Positions 15,541-22,952 of a stretch of DNA of 26,251 nucleotides are shown here, piece after piece. Position 1 is the first letter of the stretch; every line of letters starts with the position of its first letter. A program made the position numbers and the translations under genes. Source of the stretch: CALVUJ01 sp045128835 (GTDB taxonomy: Bacteria; Bacillota_I; Bacilli_A; RFN20; DUOF01); contig JBGVRX010000014.1 in NCBI GenBank assembly GCA_045128835.1, forward strand, positions 1 to 26,251, in the 5' to 3' direction. The notes under the pieces were generated by a model, which saw nothing but the letters and a program-made list of their open reading frames with translations, was not told where the DNA came from and ran no database searches.

Positions 15541-17313
15541 TTAAACAGATGCTCTGTCCATTATGTATTTTCTAAATTTTTCTTCTAATTGTAAATATCT
15601 TTCACTGTCTTTATTTTTTACGCACTCTAACAAAGTTCTAATTTGAGTATCATCGCTAAAATTCTCATTAATATAAATATCCGCTAATCCTAAATATGCT
15701 TCATCTGGATACTTAATCATTGCTTTTTGATACCAATAGATTGATTGATTTGCATCTCTTGTTTTATACAATCTAGCTGCCTCTAATTGTGCTTCAACAT
15801 TATCTTGATTTGCTGCCTTCAAATAATATTTCAAAGCTAAATATTCATTCTTTTCTACACCAATTCCATCTTCATAACAATATGCTAAATTTAATGCGGC
15901 GATTGAAGAATTGTTATTAACAGCTCTTTCTAACCAATATACACCAAAATCAACATTTTGATTCAATCCTCTACCGTTTAAATAACATAAAGCTAAATTA
16001 CATTGAGCTTGGGCGTTGTCTTTGTCTGCAGCCTTTTGATACCAATAAACAGCTTTTTCGATGTCTTTATTAGTTAATCTACCATGATAGTAATTATAAC
16101 CTAATTTATACATAGATAACGCATCACCTAGTTCTGCAGCCTTCAACAATAAATCATTTGTCTCTTCTAATTCATCTCTTTCATAATATTTAGAAAGAAG
16201 TATTATTGCATCTAAACAATTATTTTCACTAGATATTTTCAAACATTCTATTGCTCTTTCTTCATCAACTTCCACACCATATCCTTCTAAATATGCTATA
16301 GCAATATAGTATTGTGCTTGGGCATGTCCTTTTTTAGCAGCTTCACTAAAATATCTTAAAGCTTTAGGATAATTTATTTCAAAGTATTTACCATCAAAAT
16401 AATATTTTCCTAATTCAAATTGAACGTTTATATCATTACTTCCCTTTTCTAACCATATCAAAGCCTTTTCTTCTTCGCCTTTTTCTAAATAAATACTCGA
16501 AAGTTTAATTGCTGCTTCATAATACCCGTTTTCAACAGCTCTTTGAAAACAATCTATAGCAAATCCCATATTTTTTCTAAATTCACCATCGTTTTCATAA
16601 ATTAAACCTAACTCATAAAACGACCTGCCATGACCATTTTTACCAGCATCTTCAAAACATGATATAGCTTTTTCTAAGTCTTGGCTAACTCCATACCCAC
16701 TCTTGTAACACATACCTAAATTAAATAAAGCAGTAGTATTACCAAGTTCTGCTACCTCTTTATATAACTCAACGCCTTTTTTCTCGTCAATCTTAGTTCC
16801 TATTCCATTGCAATAACAATAACCTAAATTAACCTTGGCATTTAAATGATCTTCAGCGCTTGCTTCATTAAACCAGTAAAAAGATTTTTCATCATCCTTC
16901 TCTGTTCCAACTCCACCTCTATACATAACTCCTAAATTATATTTTGCCTCAACATCTCCAAGAGTAGCAGCCTTACTATATAACATAAATGCTTCTTTCT
17001 CATCAATTTCTACACCTAAACCTTCTTTGTATAAAAAAGCTAATTTAGAAGTAGCTGTTGCATTACCATAGTTAGATGCCTTGTTATACCAATAGATTGC
17101 TTTTGTATAGTCTTGTTTTACTGCTAATCCTTCAAAATAATAATCTCCAACTTTTAATTGTGCACTTGGAATTTCATTCTCTGCTGCCTCTAAATACCAA
17201 CGAAAAGCATCTTTATATTTCTCCTCTTCTTCATATTTAGCAGCTACAGTCATTTTAGCATCAAAATTATCTTTTTTAGCTTCTTTTAAAACATCTTTAA
17301 ATTCTTTATCCAT
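15541..17313 (-). CDS. Sel1-like repeat (SLR) protein
   Basis: 590 residues built almost entirely of about 16 Sel1-like TPR-type repeats of ~36 residues (some shortened to ~30), from about residue 15 to 565. The unit reads A-x-x-x-L-G-x-x-Y-x-x-G-x-G-V-x-x-D-x-x-K-A-x-x-W-Y-x-K-A-A. There is no signal peptide, membrane segment or extra catalytic domain. Such helical solenoids are scaffolds for protein-protein contacts, and in bacteria they often serve in signalling or envelope complexes; the partner here is unknown. GGAGG precedes the ATG. It is transcribed alone from a promoter divergent from clpP. Confidence 0.9.
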   Translation of the reverse strand: MDKEFKDVLKEAKKDNFDAKMTVAAKYEEEEKYKDAFRWYLEAAENEIPSAQLKVGDYYFEGLAVKQDYTKAIYWYNKASNYGNATATSKLAFLYKEGLGVEIDEKEAFMLYSKAATLGDVEAKYNLGVMYRGGVGTEKDDEKSFYWFNEASAEDHLNAKVNLGYCYCNGIGTKIDEKKGVELYKEVAELGNTTALFNLGMCYKSGYGVSQDLEKAISCFEDAGKNGHGRSFYELGLIYENDGEFRKNMGFAIDCFQRAVENGYYEAAIKLSSIYLEKGEEEKALIWLEKGSNDINVQFELGKYYFDGKYFEINYPKALRYFSEAAKKGHAQAQYYIAIAYLEGYGVEVDEERAIECLKISSENNCLDAIILLSKYYERDELEETNDLLLKAAELGDALSMYKLGYNYYHGRLTNKDIEKAVYWYQKAADKDNAQAQCNLALCYLNGRGLNQNVDFGVYWLERAVNNNSSIAALNLAYCYEDGIGVEKNEYLALKYYLKAANQDNVEAQLEAARLYKTRDANQSIYWYQKAMIKYPDEAYLGLADIYINENFSDDTQIRTLLECVKNKDSERYLQLEEKFRKYIMDRASV

Positions 17314-17339
17314 AACTAAACCTCCAAGCTAACACCTAT

Positions 17340-17368
17340 ATTTTAAACCATTAAATCAAATTCTTCAA
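17340..17368 (-). promoter_or_regulatory. Sigma-A-like promoter of the Sel1-repeat gene
   Basis: Minus-strand TTGAAG (17368-17363), 17-nt spacer, TAAAAT (17345-17340), in the divergent gap before clpP. Confidence 0.6.
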
Positions 17369-17430
17369 TCTAAAAATATTTGGTATATTTTTCACATATT
17401 TTCCAATATTTATAAAGAGGAGGAATTCAA

Positions 17431-18006
17431 ATGAATATTATACCTACAGTAATAAGCAAAACCATGGAAGGAGAAAGAGCATACGATATCTTTTCCTTGC
17501 TTCTTAATGAAAGAATTATTTTATTAACTGGAGAAATTAACGATAGTACCGCTGCATCTATTGTAGCGCAACTACTATATTTATCTTCTAAAGATTTAAA
17601 AAAGGATATTTATTTATATATAAATTCACCTGGAGGAAGCATAACTGCCGGAATGGCTATATATGATACTATGAATTTCATAAAATGCGACGTTTCCACT
17701 ATATGTGTAGGAATGTGCGCTAGTATGGGTGCCTTCTTGCTTTCCGGAGGAAAAAAAGGTAAACGATACGCTTTACCTAACAGTGAAATAATGATTCATC
17801 AACCTCTAGGAGGAGGTCAAGGACAAGCAACAGACATATCGATAATGGCAAATAGATTACTAAAAGTTAAAAAAAGACTTAATTCGATATTAGCCACTAA
17901 CACGAACAAGTCCTTAGATTTAATTGAAAATGACACTGAACGAGACCATTTCCTAGACGCTGAAGAAGCTCTAGAATATGGAATTATAGATAAGATAATT
18001 GAGTAG
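17431..18006 (+). CDS. clpP: ATP-dependent Clp protease proteolytic subunit
   Basis: 191 residues, typical length. The tetradecameric serine protease core works with Clp ATPases (ClpX, ClpC) to degrade cytoplasmic proteins. The catalytic triad is Ser98 (in CASMGAFLL), His123 (in IMIHQP) and Asp172 (in ERDHF), with the oxyanion glycines in SPGGSITAG. The N-terminal IPTVISKTMEGERAYDIFS is the axial-loop segment and shows only a very short leader. AGGAGG precedes the ATG at good spacing. It is a single-gene plus-strand unit ended by a strong hairpin. I see no CtsR-type heptad repeat or CIRCE element upstream and no convincing promoter hexamers, so stress regulation cannot be inferred. Confidence 0.97.
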   Translation: MNIIPTVISKTMEGERAYDIFSLLLNERIILLTGEINDSTAASIVAQLLYLSSKDLKKDIYLYINSPGGSITAGMAIYDTMNFIKCDVSTICVGMCASMGAFLLSGGKKGKRYALPNSEIMIHQPLGGGQGQATDISIMANRLLKVKKRLNSILATNTNKSLDLIENDTERDHFLDAEEALEYGIIDKIIE

Positions 18007-18024
18007 AGTATTCTACTCTTTTTT
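18001..18024 (+). terminator. Intrinsic terminator of clpP
   Basis: GAGTAG, 6-nt loop, CTACTC, then TTTTTT. The first arm contains the clpP stop codon and the second arm the stop of the convergent flavoprotein gene. The opposite strand lacks a T tract after the stem, so it seems one-directional. Confidence 0.8.
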
Positions 18025-19197
18025 ATTTAACTTATCTTTTATACTTTCTGCAATAACCCCTGCGCTTGACCAAGCATATTGCAAATTGTATCCCCCACAA
18101 ACACCATCAATATCCAACAATTCACCTGCTATATATATTTTTTTATTCTTTTTTAAACTTAGATCACTATTCACTTCTGACAAACATATTCCACCTGAAC
18201 ACACTTGAGCATCACGCACAGGATATAATCCATTAACAATAAACTCTAAATTTCTAATCGCACAAATAATTTTATTTGTAATAGAATCATCAAGTTTCCC
18301 ACAATTCCTTAATCCTGTTTTTTTATAAATATATTCTGCCACTTTATCATTTAAAAAGCCTTTAAATAAATTATCTTTATTTTTATTAGAAAAATATTTT
18401 TTCAACTCTGAATCACTTAAATTATTGCTAATATCCAAAATAATTTTATACCCTTTAGAAGAATTTCTATTTATATAACTAGAGGCATTAAAAACAGCAA
18501 TACCACTTATTCCATTATCCTTAAATAAAACTTCACCGTTTTCTGTATAAATAACATTATTTTTATCATCCACTAATTTCATTTCACACTTAACTCTCAC
18601 TCCAGAAAGCTCCTTAACATTCTCTTTAACAACAAGCGGAACAAGCGAAGCCTTAATATCACTAAACTTAGCATTATAATCTTTTAAATAAAAATATGCT
18701 TTATCACTTCCTAAATTTGAAGCAACACTACCACTACTACATATAACATAATCATAAAGTTCTTTTTTACCATCTCTAAAAACAGCAATCATGTTGCCTT
18801 CTTCCACAATTCTATCAACTGTTTTCTCAAGCAAAATTCTAACATTTTTTAATTTTTCTTTTAAACAATCCAAGACACTAGTAGCACTCTCACTTATTGG
18901 ATAACATCTACCTTGATTGTCATGTTTGTAAATTAGTCCCATATTTGAAAATTCTTCTAGGGTTCTATTTACATCAAATTTAGAAATAATATTATTTGCA
19001 AATTCATTATTGTATTTGCCTTCTAATGCTCCTACATTAGAAAAATTACACTTTCCATTTCCACTTGCTAGAATCTTCTTTCCCAATTTGTTGTTCTTTT
19101 CGTATATAGTCAAATCGATATTGCTTTCAGTAAGCAAAGATGCAGCAAATAATCCTGATGCACCGCCACCTATTATACATATTTTACATTTACTCAC
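18013..19197 (-). CDS. HI0933/YhiN family NAD(P)/FAD-dependent oxidoreductase
   Basis: 394 residues from the chosen GTG, the usual length. The N-terminal FAD-binding GGGASGLFAA follows the first strand and the family's KLGKKILASGNGKCNFSN motif comes next; near the end are GGICLSEV, AGELLDIDGVCGGYNLQYAWSSG-like segments that close the flavin site. The substrate of this family is uncertain; one member, BaiN, has been linked to bile-acid reduction, but that should not be transferred by name. A longer frame exists to TTG 19245, but that TTG is part of a good -35 box and a -10 lies inside the extra codons. GAAGTGAT sits just before GTG 19197, so the short form is preferred. It ends 6 bp from clpP, convergently. 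Confidence 0.87.
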   Translation of the reverse strand: MSKCKICIIGGGASGLFAASLLTESNIDLTIYEKNNKLGKKILASGNGKCNFSNVGALEGKYNNEFANNIISKFDVNRTLEEFSNMGLIYKHDNQGRCYPISESATSVLDCLKEKLKNVRILLEKTVDRIVEEGNMIAVFRDGKKELYDYVICSSGSVASNLGSDKAYFYLKDYNAKFSDIKASLVPLVVKENVKELSGVRVKCEMKLVDDKNNVIYTENGEVLFKDNGISGIAVFNASSYINRNSSKGYKIILDISNNLSDSELKKYFSNKNKDNLFKGFLNDKVAEYIYKKTGLRNCGKLDDSITNKIICAIRNLEFIVNGLYPVRDAQVCSGGICLSEVNSDLSLKKNKKIYIAGELLDIDGVCGGYNLQYAWSSAGVIAESIKDKLNKKE

Positions 19198-19216
19198 AAT
19201 ATCACTTCCCACAACA

Positions 19217-19245
19217 ATTATAATTAAATAAATTAAATTTATCAA
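19217..19245 (-). promoter_or_regulatory. Sigma-A-like promoter of the HI0933-family gene
   Basis: Minus-strand TTGATA (19245-19240), 17-nt spacer, TATAAT (19222-19217). The -35 overlaps the amidase stop codon. Start of transcription would lie only some 10-15 nt before the GTG. Confidence 0.65.
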
Positions 19246-19922
19246 TTGCTTAAATTATTAAAATACTCAATCATTCCACTAACTATTTTACTCGCAATTT
19301 TTCTTTGATAACTTTCTTTCAATAAATTATCTCTCTCTTCTGCATTACTTAAAAATCCACACTCTACCAAAACCCCTAATTCTTTTGTCTTGTTTAAAAT
19401 ATAATAATCCCCCTGCTTCACTTTTTTTGATTTATCATTAGATAATTCATTTAAATTGTTTTGTATAAATTGAGCTAGTATTTTACTGTTTTCTCCTTTT
19501 TGATAAAACACTTGTCCACCTTTAACAGTTTTAGAGGGATATGAATTCAAATGAATGCTCACAAACAAATCTGGTTCACTTGAATTAATCATATTAACTC
19601 GTCTTAATAAATCACTTCTTTTTTTATTCTTATCATAAATATTTGAAAGGTCATAATCACTTGTTCTACTAGTTAAAACATGTGCTCCTAAATCTATTAA
19701 TTGCTCTATAATAAATCCTGAAATTTTTAAATTTATCTCATCCTCTAACACACCATTAAAACTAGTTCCATTATCTTTTCCACCATGACCTGGATCCACA
19801 TAAATAATTTTACCAAAAAGAATCTCGCGATAATTTTGTGATTTAACTAATGTGTATCCGCATACTAAAGAAATGCATATTAAAATAACAGTAATTGAAA
19901 TAACAATTTGACTATATTTCAC
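19242..19922 (-). CDS. N-acetylmuramoyl-L-alanine amidase (Amidase_3, CwlD-like)
   Basis: 226 residues. A zinc amidase that cuts the bond between muramic acid and the stem peptide of peptidoglycan. Residues 6-26 form an N-terminal signal anchor, so the enzyme acts outside the membrane. The zinc and catalytic residues are visible: His in VDPGHGG, Glu in VLEDEINL, His in SIHLNSYP and Glu in LVECGFLSN. Layout and length resemble CwlD, which makes muramic lactam in spore cortex, but nothing here shows that the organism sporulates, and no cell-wall-binding domain is attached. It starts at GTG with GGTGAT as ribosome site. Confidence 0.88.
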   Translation of the reverse strand: MKYSQIVISITVILICISLVCGYTLVKSQNYREILFGKIIYVDPGHGGKDNGTSFNGVLEDEINLKISGFIIEQLIDLGAHVLTSRTSDYDLSNIYDKNKKRSDLLRRVNMINSSEPDLFVSIHLNSYPSKTVKGGQVFYQKGENSKILAQFIQNNLNELSNDKSKKVKQGDYYILNKTKELGVLVECGFLSNAEERDNLLKESYQRKIASKIVSGMIEYFNNLSN

Positions 19923-19967
19923 TATAAATCACCACAGTAATTATTATGATTTTAAATAAAATTGTAT

Positions 19968-19990
19968 GAAAAAAAAGCCTTTCGGCTTTT
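19968..19990 (-). terminator. Intrinsic terminator of rplM-rpsI
   Basis: Minus-strand AAAAGCC, GAAA tetraloop, GGCTTTT, then T tract of eight. Confidence 0.9.
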
Positions 19991-20010
19991 CTTTTGAATA
20001 TAACTGTATA

Positions 20011-20445
20011 TTAACGTTTTGAGAATTGTGGAGCGCGTCTTGCTGCTTTTAAACCATATTTCTTACGTTCTTTGCTTCTAGCATCTCTTGTAAGCATACC
20101 ATTAGCTTTTAATACTGGTCTGTATTCGTTATTTGAAGCACTTAATAATGCTCTAGCAATACCTAAACGGATAGCTCCAGCTTGTCCTGAAGTTCCTCCA
20201 CCGTTAACGTTAGCAAAAACATCAAATTTATCACTACATTGAGTTAATGTAAGAGGTTGTTTGATATCCATTACTAATGTTTGGTATGGCATATATTCAT
20301 TAACATCTACACCATTTACTGTAATTACACCAGTTCCTGGAACTAATCTAACACGAGCTACAGAGCTTTTACGACGACCTGTACCGCAATATTGAACTTT
20401 TTGTTTCTTTTCTACTGTTTTCTTAGTAGTCTTAGTTGCTGCCAT
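20011..20445 (-). CDS. rpsI: 30S ribosomal protein S9
   Basis: 144 residues. The core begins at GTGRRKSSVARVRL (about residue 21), and the C-terminal tail KYGLKAARRAPQFSKR is the conserved extension that reaches the P-site tRNA in the 30S subunit. A Lys/Thr-rich leader of about 18 residues precedes the core, slightly longer than in Bacillus. AGGAGG precedes the ATG, 11 bp after rplM, with which it is co-transcribed, the standard pairing. Confidence 0.98.
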   Translation of the reverse strand: MAATKTTKKTVEKKQKVQYCGTGRRKSSVARVRLVPGTGVITVNGVDVNEYMPYQTLVMDIKQPLTLTQCSDKFDVFANVNGGGTSGQAGAIRLGIARALLSASNNEYRPVLKANGMLTRDARSKERKKYGLKAARRAPQFSKR

Positions 20446-20456
20446 CTTATTACCTC

Positions 20457-20897
20457 CTATAACTTAACATCCAAAGTCTCAGGTTGTTGAGCTGTATGTG
20501 GATGTTCATTTCCTTCGTATACGAATAATTTTTTGTAAATTTGTCTTCCAAGTCTGCCTTTAGGTAACATACCCCAAACAGCTCTTTCAAACATTTCAAC
20601 AGGATAATTTTCGATCATAGTTTTAGCACTTCTAGTTCTTAATCCACCTGAGAATTGTGAATGGTTGTAGTAGTTCTTAGTTTCTAATTTATTACCTGTT
20701 AATTTTACAGCCTTTGCATTTAAAACGATTACGTAATCTCCACAATCAACATTTGGAGTATAAGTAACTTTGTTCTTTCCTGTTAATACTTCAGCGATTT
20801 CTGAAGCTAGACGTCCAAGTGGCTTATCTTGAGCATCAATTACATACCACTTACGAGTGATATTTTCTTTTTTCATCATAGTAGTCTGACGTTGCAT
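20457..20897 (-). CDS. rplM: 50S ribosomal protein L13
   Basis: 146 residues, usual length. Signatures: RKWYVIDAQDKPLGRLASEIA, the VNAK-type DYVIVLNAKAVKLTGNK, YYNHSQFSGGLR and RAVWGMLPKGRLGRQ. L13 is an early-assembly protein of the 50S subunit. The start MQRQTTMM matches the MRTTFMA-type start of homologues, and GGAGG lies 9 nt before it. It follows a promoter and a structured leader likely used for feedback by L13. Confidence 0.98.
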   Translation of the reverse strand: MQRQTTMMKKENITRKWYVIDAQDKPLGRLASEIAEVLTGKNKVTYTPNVDCGDYVIVLNAKAVKLTGNKLETKNYYNHSQFSGGLRTRSAKTMIENYPVEMFERAVWGMLPKGRLGRQIYKKLFVYEGNEHPHTAQQPETLDVKL

Positions 20898-20960
20898 GAC
20901 TAAATTCCTCCTTCATACCTATTTGTAACTTTACCGGGGCTACAATAAGGCATATTGCCG
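20898..20960 (-). ncRNA. Probable L13 ribosomal-protein leader
   Basis: The 5' UTR of rplM. Minus-strand CGG-CAATA, TGCCT loop, TATTG-TAGC-CCCG forms a hairpin (about 20960-20934), followed by a single-stranded part and the ribosome site. Low-GC Gram-positives have a known L13 leader at this place (Rfam L13_leader). I assign it by position and a visible stem only, not a covariance match. Confidence 0.5.
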
Positions 20961-20966
20961 ATAGAA

Positions 20967-20995
20967 ATAATATATTATTTCATTCATAAAGTCAA
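20967..20995 (-). promoter_or_regulatory. Sigma-A promoter of rplM-rpsI
   Basis: Minus-strand TTGACT (20995-20990), 17-nt spacer, TATTAT (20972-20967). Confidence 0.8.
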
Positions 20996-21017
20996 GTGTT
21001 TTTTCACTAACTAAATA

Positions 21018-21557
21018 TTATTTTTCTTCTTCCATAAAAGGAGCTTCACTTCTAAAATTTCCATTAGGTAATTTCTTTATTTCTTCTACGTGTTCTTCTT
21101 CCTCGTATTCAACTTCTTCTTCAACTCTTTCTTCAGTTACAGGTTCTTCTTTTGGAGCCTCTATAACTTCAATTGTTGCTGTTTTTTTAGTAAATAATAC
21201 ATTCTTTAACACATAATAAATAGCGCCAACAACAGAGAATAATTGAGAAAAAATCACCATTCCGCCCATAAAACCAACATTCCCGCTTACATAAACAGAA
21301 TTTCCAAATATATCATTAACGATAAAGAAAAGTAATTCAAAGAATGTAATTGTTCCCATCATGATCAAATTAGGTTTATTCTCTTCTAACTTATTTTTAT
21401 CTAGTGTGTCAAATAAATAAATTGTACTAAATAAAACAGTTAAAGCCGCAACCGCACAATAATAACCTTTAAATAAATTTGCTATAGAAACAGAAAATGT
21501 TCCTACTAATAAAACTCCCAAAATTAAAATATTATTTTTAATATTACTTTTATTCAC
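21018..21557 (-). CDS. Unrecognised membrane protein with acidic cytoplasmic tail
   Basis: 179 residues; I do not recognise a family. Four hydrophobic segments are seen at about 9-26, 32-49, 64-80 and 97-118. Residues 125-179 form a strongly acidic tail (runs of Glu around 137-160) that ends in LPNGNFRSEAPFMEEEK. An even number of helices puts both ends on the same side, most likely the cytoplasm. It starts at GTG with AAGGATGATG before it. It stands between tuf and rplM with its own promoter-like sequence; no clear terminator follows, so read-through into rplM is possible. Acidic tails of this kind often bind basic partners, but that is speculation here. Confidence 0.65.
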   Translation of the reverse strand: MNKSNIKNNILILGVLLVGTFSVSIANLFKGYYCAVAALTVLFSTIYLFDTLDKNKLEENKPNLIMMGTITFFELLFFIVNDIFGNSVYVSGNVGFMGGMVIFSQLFSVVGAIYYVLKNVLFTKKTATIEVIEAPKEEPVTEERVEEEVEYEEEEHVEEIKKLPNGNFRSEAPFMEEEK

Positions 21558-21579
21558 AAAGCATCATCCTTCCAATAAT

Positions 21580-21607
21580 ATTTTAGCATTAATAGATATA
21601 TTTGCAA
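21580..21607 (-). promoter_or_regulatory. Extended -10 promoter of the acidic-tail membrane protein
   Basis: Minus-strand TTGCAA (21607-21602), 16-nt spacer ending in TGC, then TAAAAT (21585-21580); the TGn is the extended -10 motif. Confidence 0.5.
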
Positions 21608-21623
21608 GACATTTTTACAAAGC

Positions 21624-21656
21624 AAAAAAGAGAATCTGCAGCTTGATTCTCTTTTT
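21624..21656 (-). terminator. Intrinsic terminator of tuf
   Basis: Minus-strand AAAAAGAGAATC, 8-nt loop, GATTCTCTTTTTT. Closes the str operon. Confidence 0.88.
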
Positions 21657-21681
21657 AAATTTAATAATTAATTTTTATAAA

Positions 21682-22866
21682 TTAGTCGTTGATTTCAGTA
21701 ACGTTACCAGCACCTACAGTACGTCCACCCTCACGGATAGAGAACTTAGTACCTTTTTCAACAGCGATTGGGTGAATTAATTCAACTTCCATTTCGATGT
21801 TATCTCCAGGCATAACCATTTCAACTCCCTCAGGAAGTTTGATTGTACCAGTGATATCAGTAGTACGGAAATAGAATTGTGGACGATAGTTCGCAAAGAA
21901 TGGAGTATGTCTTCCACCTTCTTCTTTTGAAAGAACGTATACTTGAGTTTTGAATTTGCTGTGTGGTTTAACTGTACCAGGTTTAGCTAATACTTGTCCA
22001 CGTAGAACTTCATCACGGTTAACACCACGAAGTAATGCACCGATGTTATCTCCAGCTTGAGCGAAGTCTAATAATTTACGGAACATTTCGATACCAGTAA
22101 TAACTGTTTTCTTAGTATCTCTAATACCGATAATTTCAGCTTCATCATTAATTTTGATTGTTCCTCTTTCTACTCTACCAGTAGCAACAGTTCCACGACC
22201 AGTGATTGTGAAAACGTCTTCAACAGGCATTAAGAATGGTTTATCAGTATCTCTTGTTGGTTCAGGAATATATGAATCTACAGCATCCATTAATTCATCG
22301 ATAGCACCAACCCAGTTAGCATCTCCTTCAAGAGCTTTAAGAGCTGATCCTTTGATAATTGGAGTGTCATCTCCTGGGAAGTCGTATTCATTTAATAAAT
22401 CTCTAACTTCCATTTCAACTAATTCTAATAATTCAGCATCGTCAACCATGTCACATTTGTTCATGAAAACGATAATGTATGGAACACCTACTTGACGAGA
22501 AAGTAAGATATGTTCTCTTGTTTGAGGCATTGGTCCATCTGTAGCAGCAACTACAAGGATAGCTCCATCCATTTGAGCTGCACCAGTGATCATGTTTTTG
22601 ATGTAGTCAGCATGTCCTGGACAGTCAACGTGAGCATAGTGTCTCTTTGCTGTTTCGTACTCGATGTGTGAAGTATTAATAGTAATACCACGAGCTTTTT
22701 CTTCTGGAGCAGAGTCGATTTCAGCGTAGTTCTTAGCTTCTCCTCCGAATCTACTAGCTAATCTAGTAGCAATTGCAGCAGTTAATGTAGTTTTTCCGTG
22801 GTCAACGTGACCAATTGTACCTATATTAACATGTGGTTTAGATCTGTCAAATTTTTGTTTTGCCAT
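21682..22866 (-). CDS. tuf: Elongation factor Tu
   Basis: 394 residues, full length. The GTPase brings aminoacyl-tRNA to the ribosome. G-box motifs are intact: GHVDHGKTTLT (G1), the RGITINTSHIEY effector region (G2), DCPGHADY (G3), NKCDMVDD (G4) and GSALKALEG (G5), followed by the two beta-barrel domains and the C-terminal REGGRTVGAGNVTEI. GGGGG precedes the ATG. It lies 77 bp after fusA with its own promoter in the gap, so it can be made in excess of the rest of the str operon. Confidence 0.99.
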   Translation of the reverse strand: MAKQKFDRSKPHVNIGTIGHVDHGKTTLTAAIATRLASRFGGEAKNYAEIDSAPEEKARGITINTSHIEYETAKRHYAHVDCPGHADYIKNMITGAAQMDGAILVVAATDGPMPQTREHILLSRQVGVPYIIVFMNKCDMVDDAELLELVEMEVRDLLNEYDFPGDDTPIIKGSALKALEGDANWVGAIDELMDAVDSYIPEPTRDTDKPFLMPVEDVFTITGRGTVATGRVERGTIKINDEAEIIGIRDTKKTVITGIEMFRKLLDFAQAGDNIGALLRGVNRDEVLRGQVLAKPGTVKPHSKFKTQVYVLSKEEGGRHTPFFANYRPQFYFRTTDITGTIKLPEGVEMVMPGDNIEMEVELIHPIAVEKGTKFSIREGGRTVGAGNVTEIND

Positions 22867-22909
22867 TTAAATTTTCCCCCTTAATTTTTTGTTTTTAAAA
22901 ACTATAAAT

Positions 22910-22938
22910 ATGATATAGCAAATTTCTATTAAAATCAA
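22910..22938 (-). promoter_or_regulatory. Sigma-A-like promoter of tuf
   Basis: Minus-strand TTGATT (22938-22933), 17-nt spacer, TATCAT (22915-22910), in the fusA-tuf gap. Confidence 0.55.
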
Positions 22939-22952
22939 TAAAATTATTGATT
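22933..22952. repeat. Perfect 9-bp inverted repeat at the fusA stop and tuf -35
   Basis: AATCAATAA-AA-TTATTGATT. One arm holds the tuf -35 hexamer and the other the fusA stop codon. It could be a protein-binding site or a weak hairpin; AT-rich composition makes chance possible. Confidence 0.45.

Noticed and set aside
17314..17430. CtsR or CIRCE operator before clpP
   Set aside because: No GGTCAAA heptads and no CIRCE inverted repeat are seen in the interval.
22154..22495. 113-codon plus-strand frame antisense to tuf
   Set aside because: Reverse-frame artefact of a highly conserved gene; no start signals.
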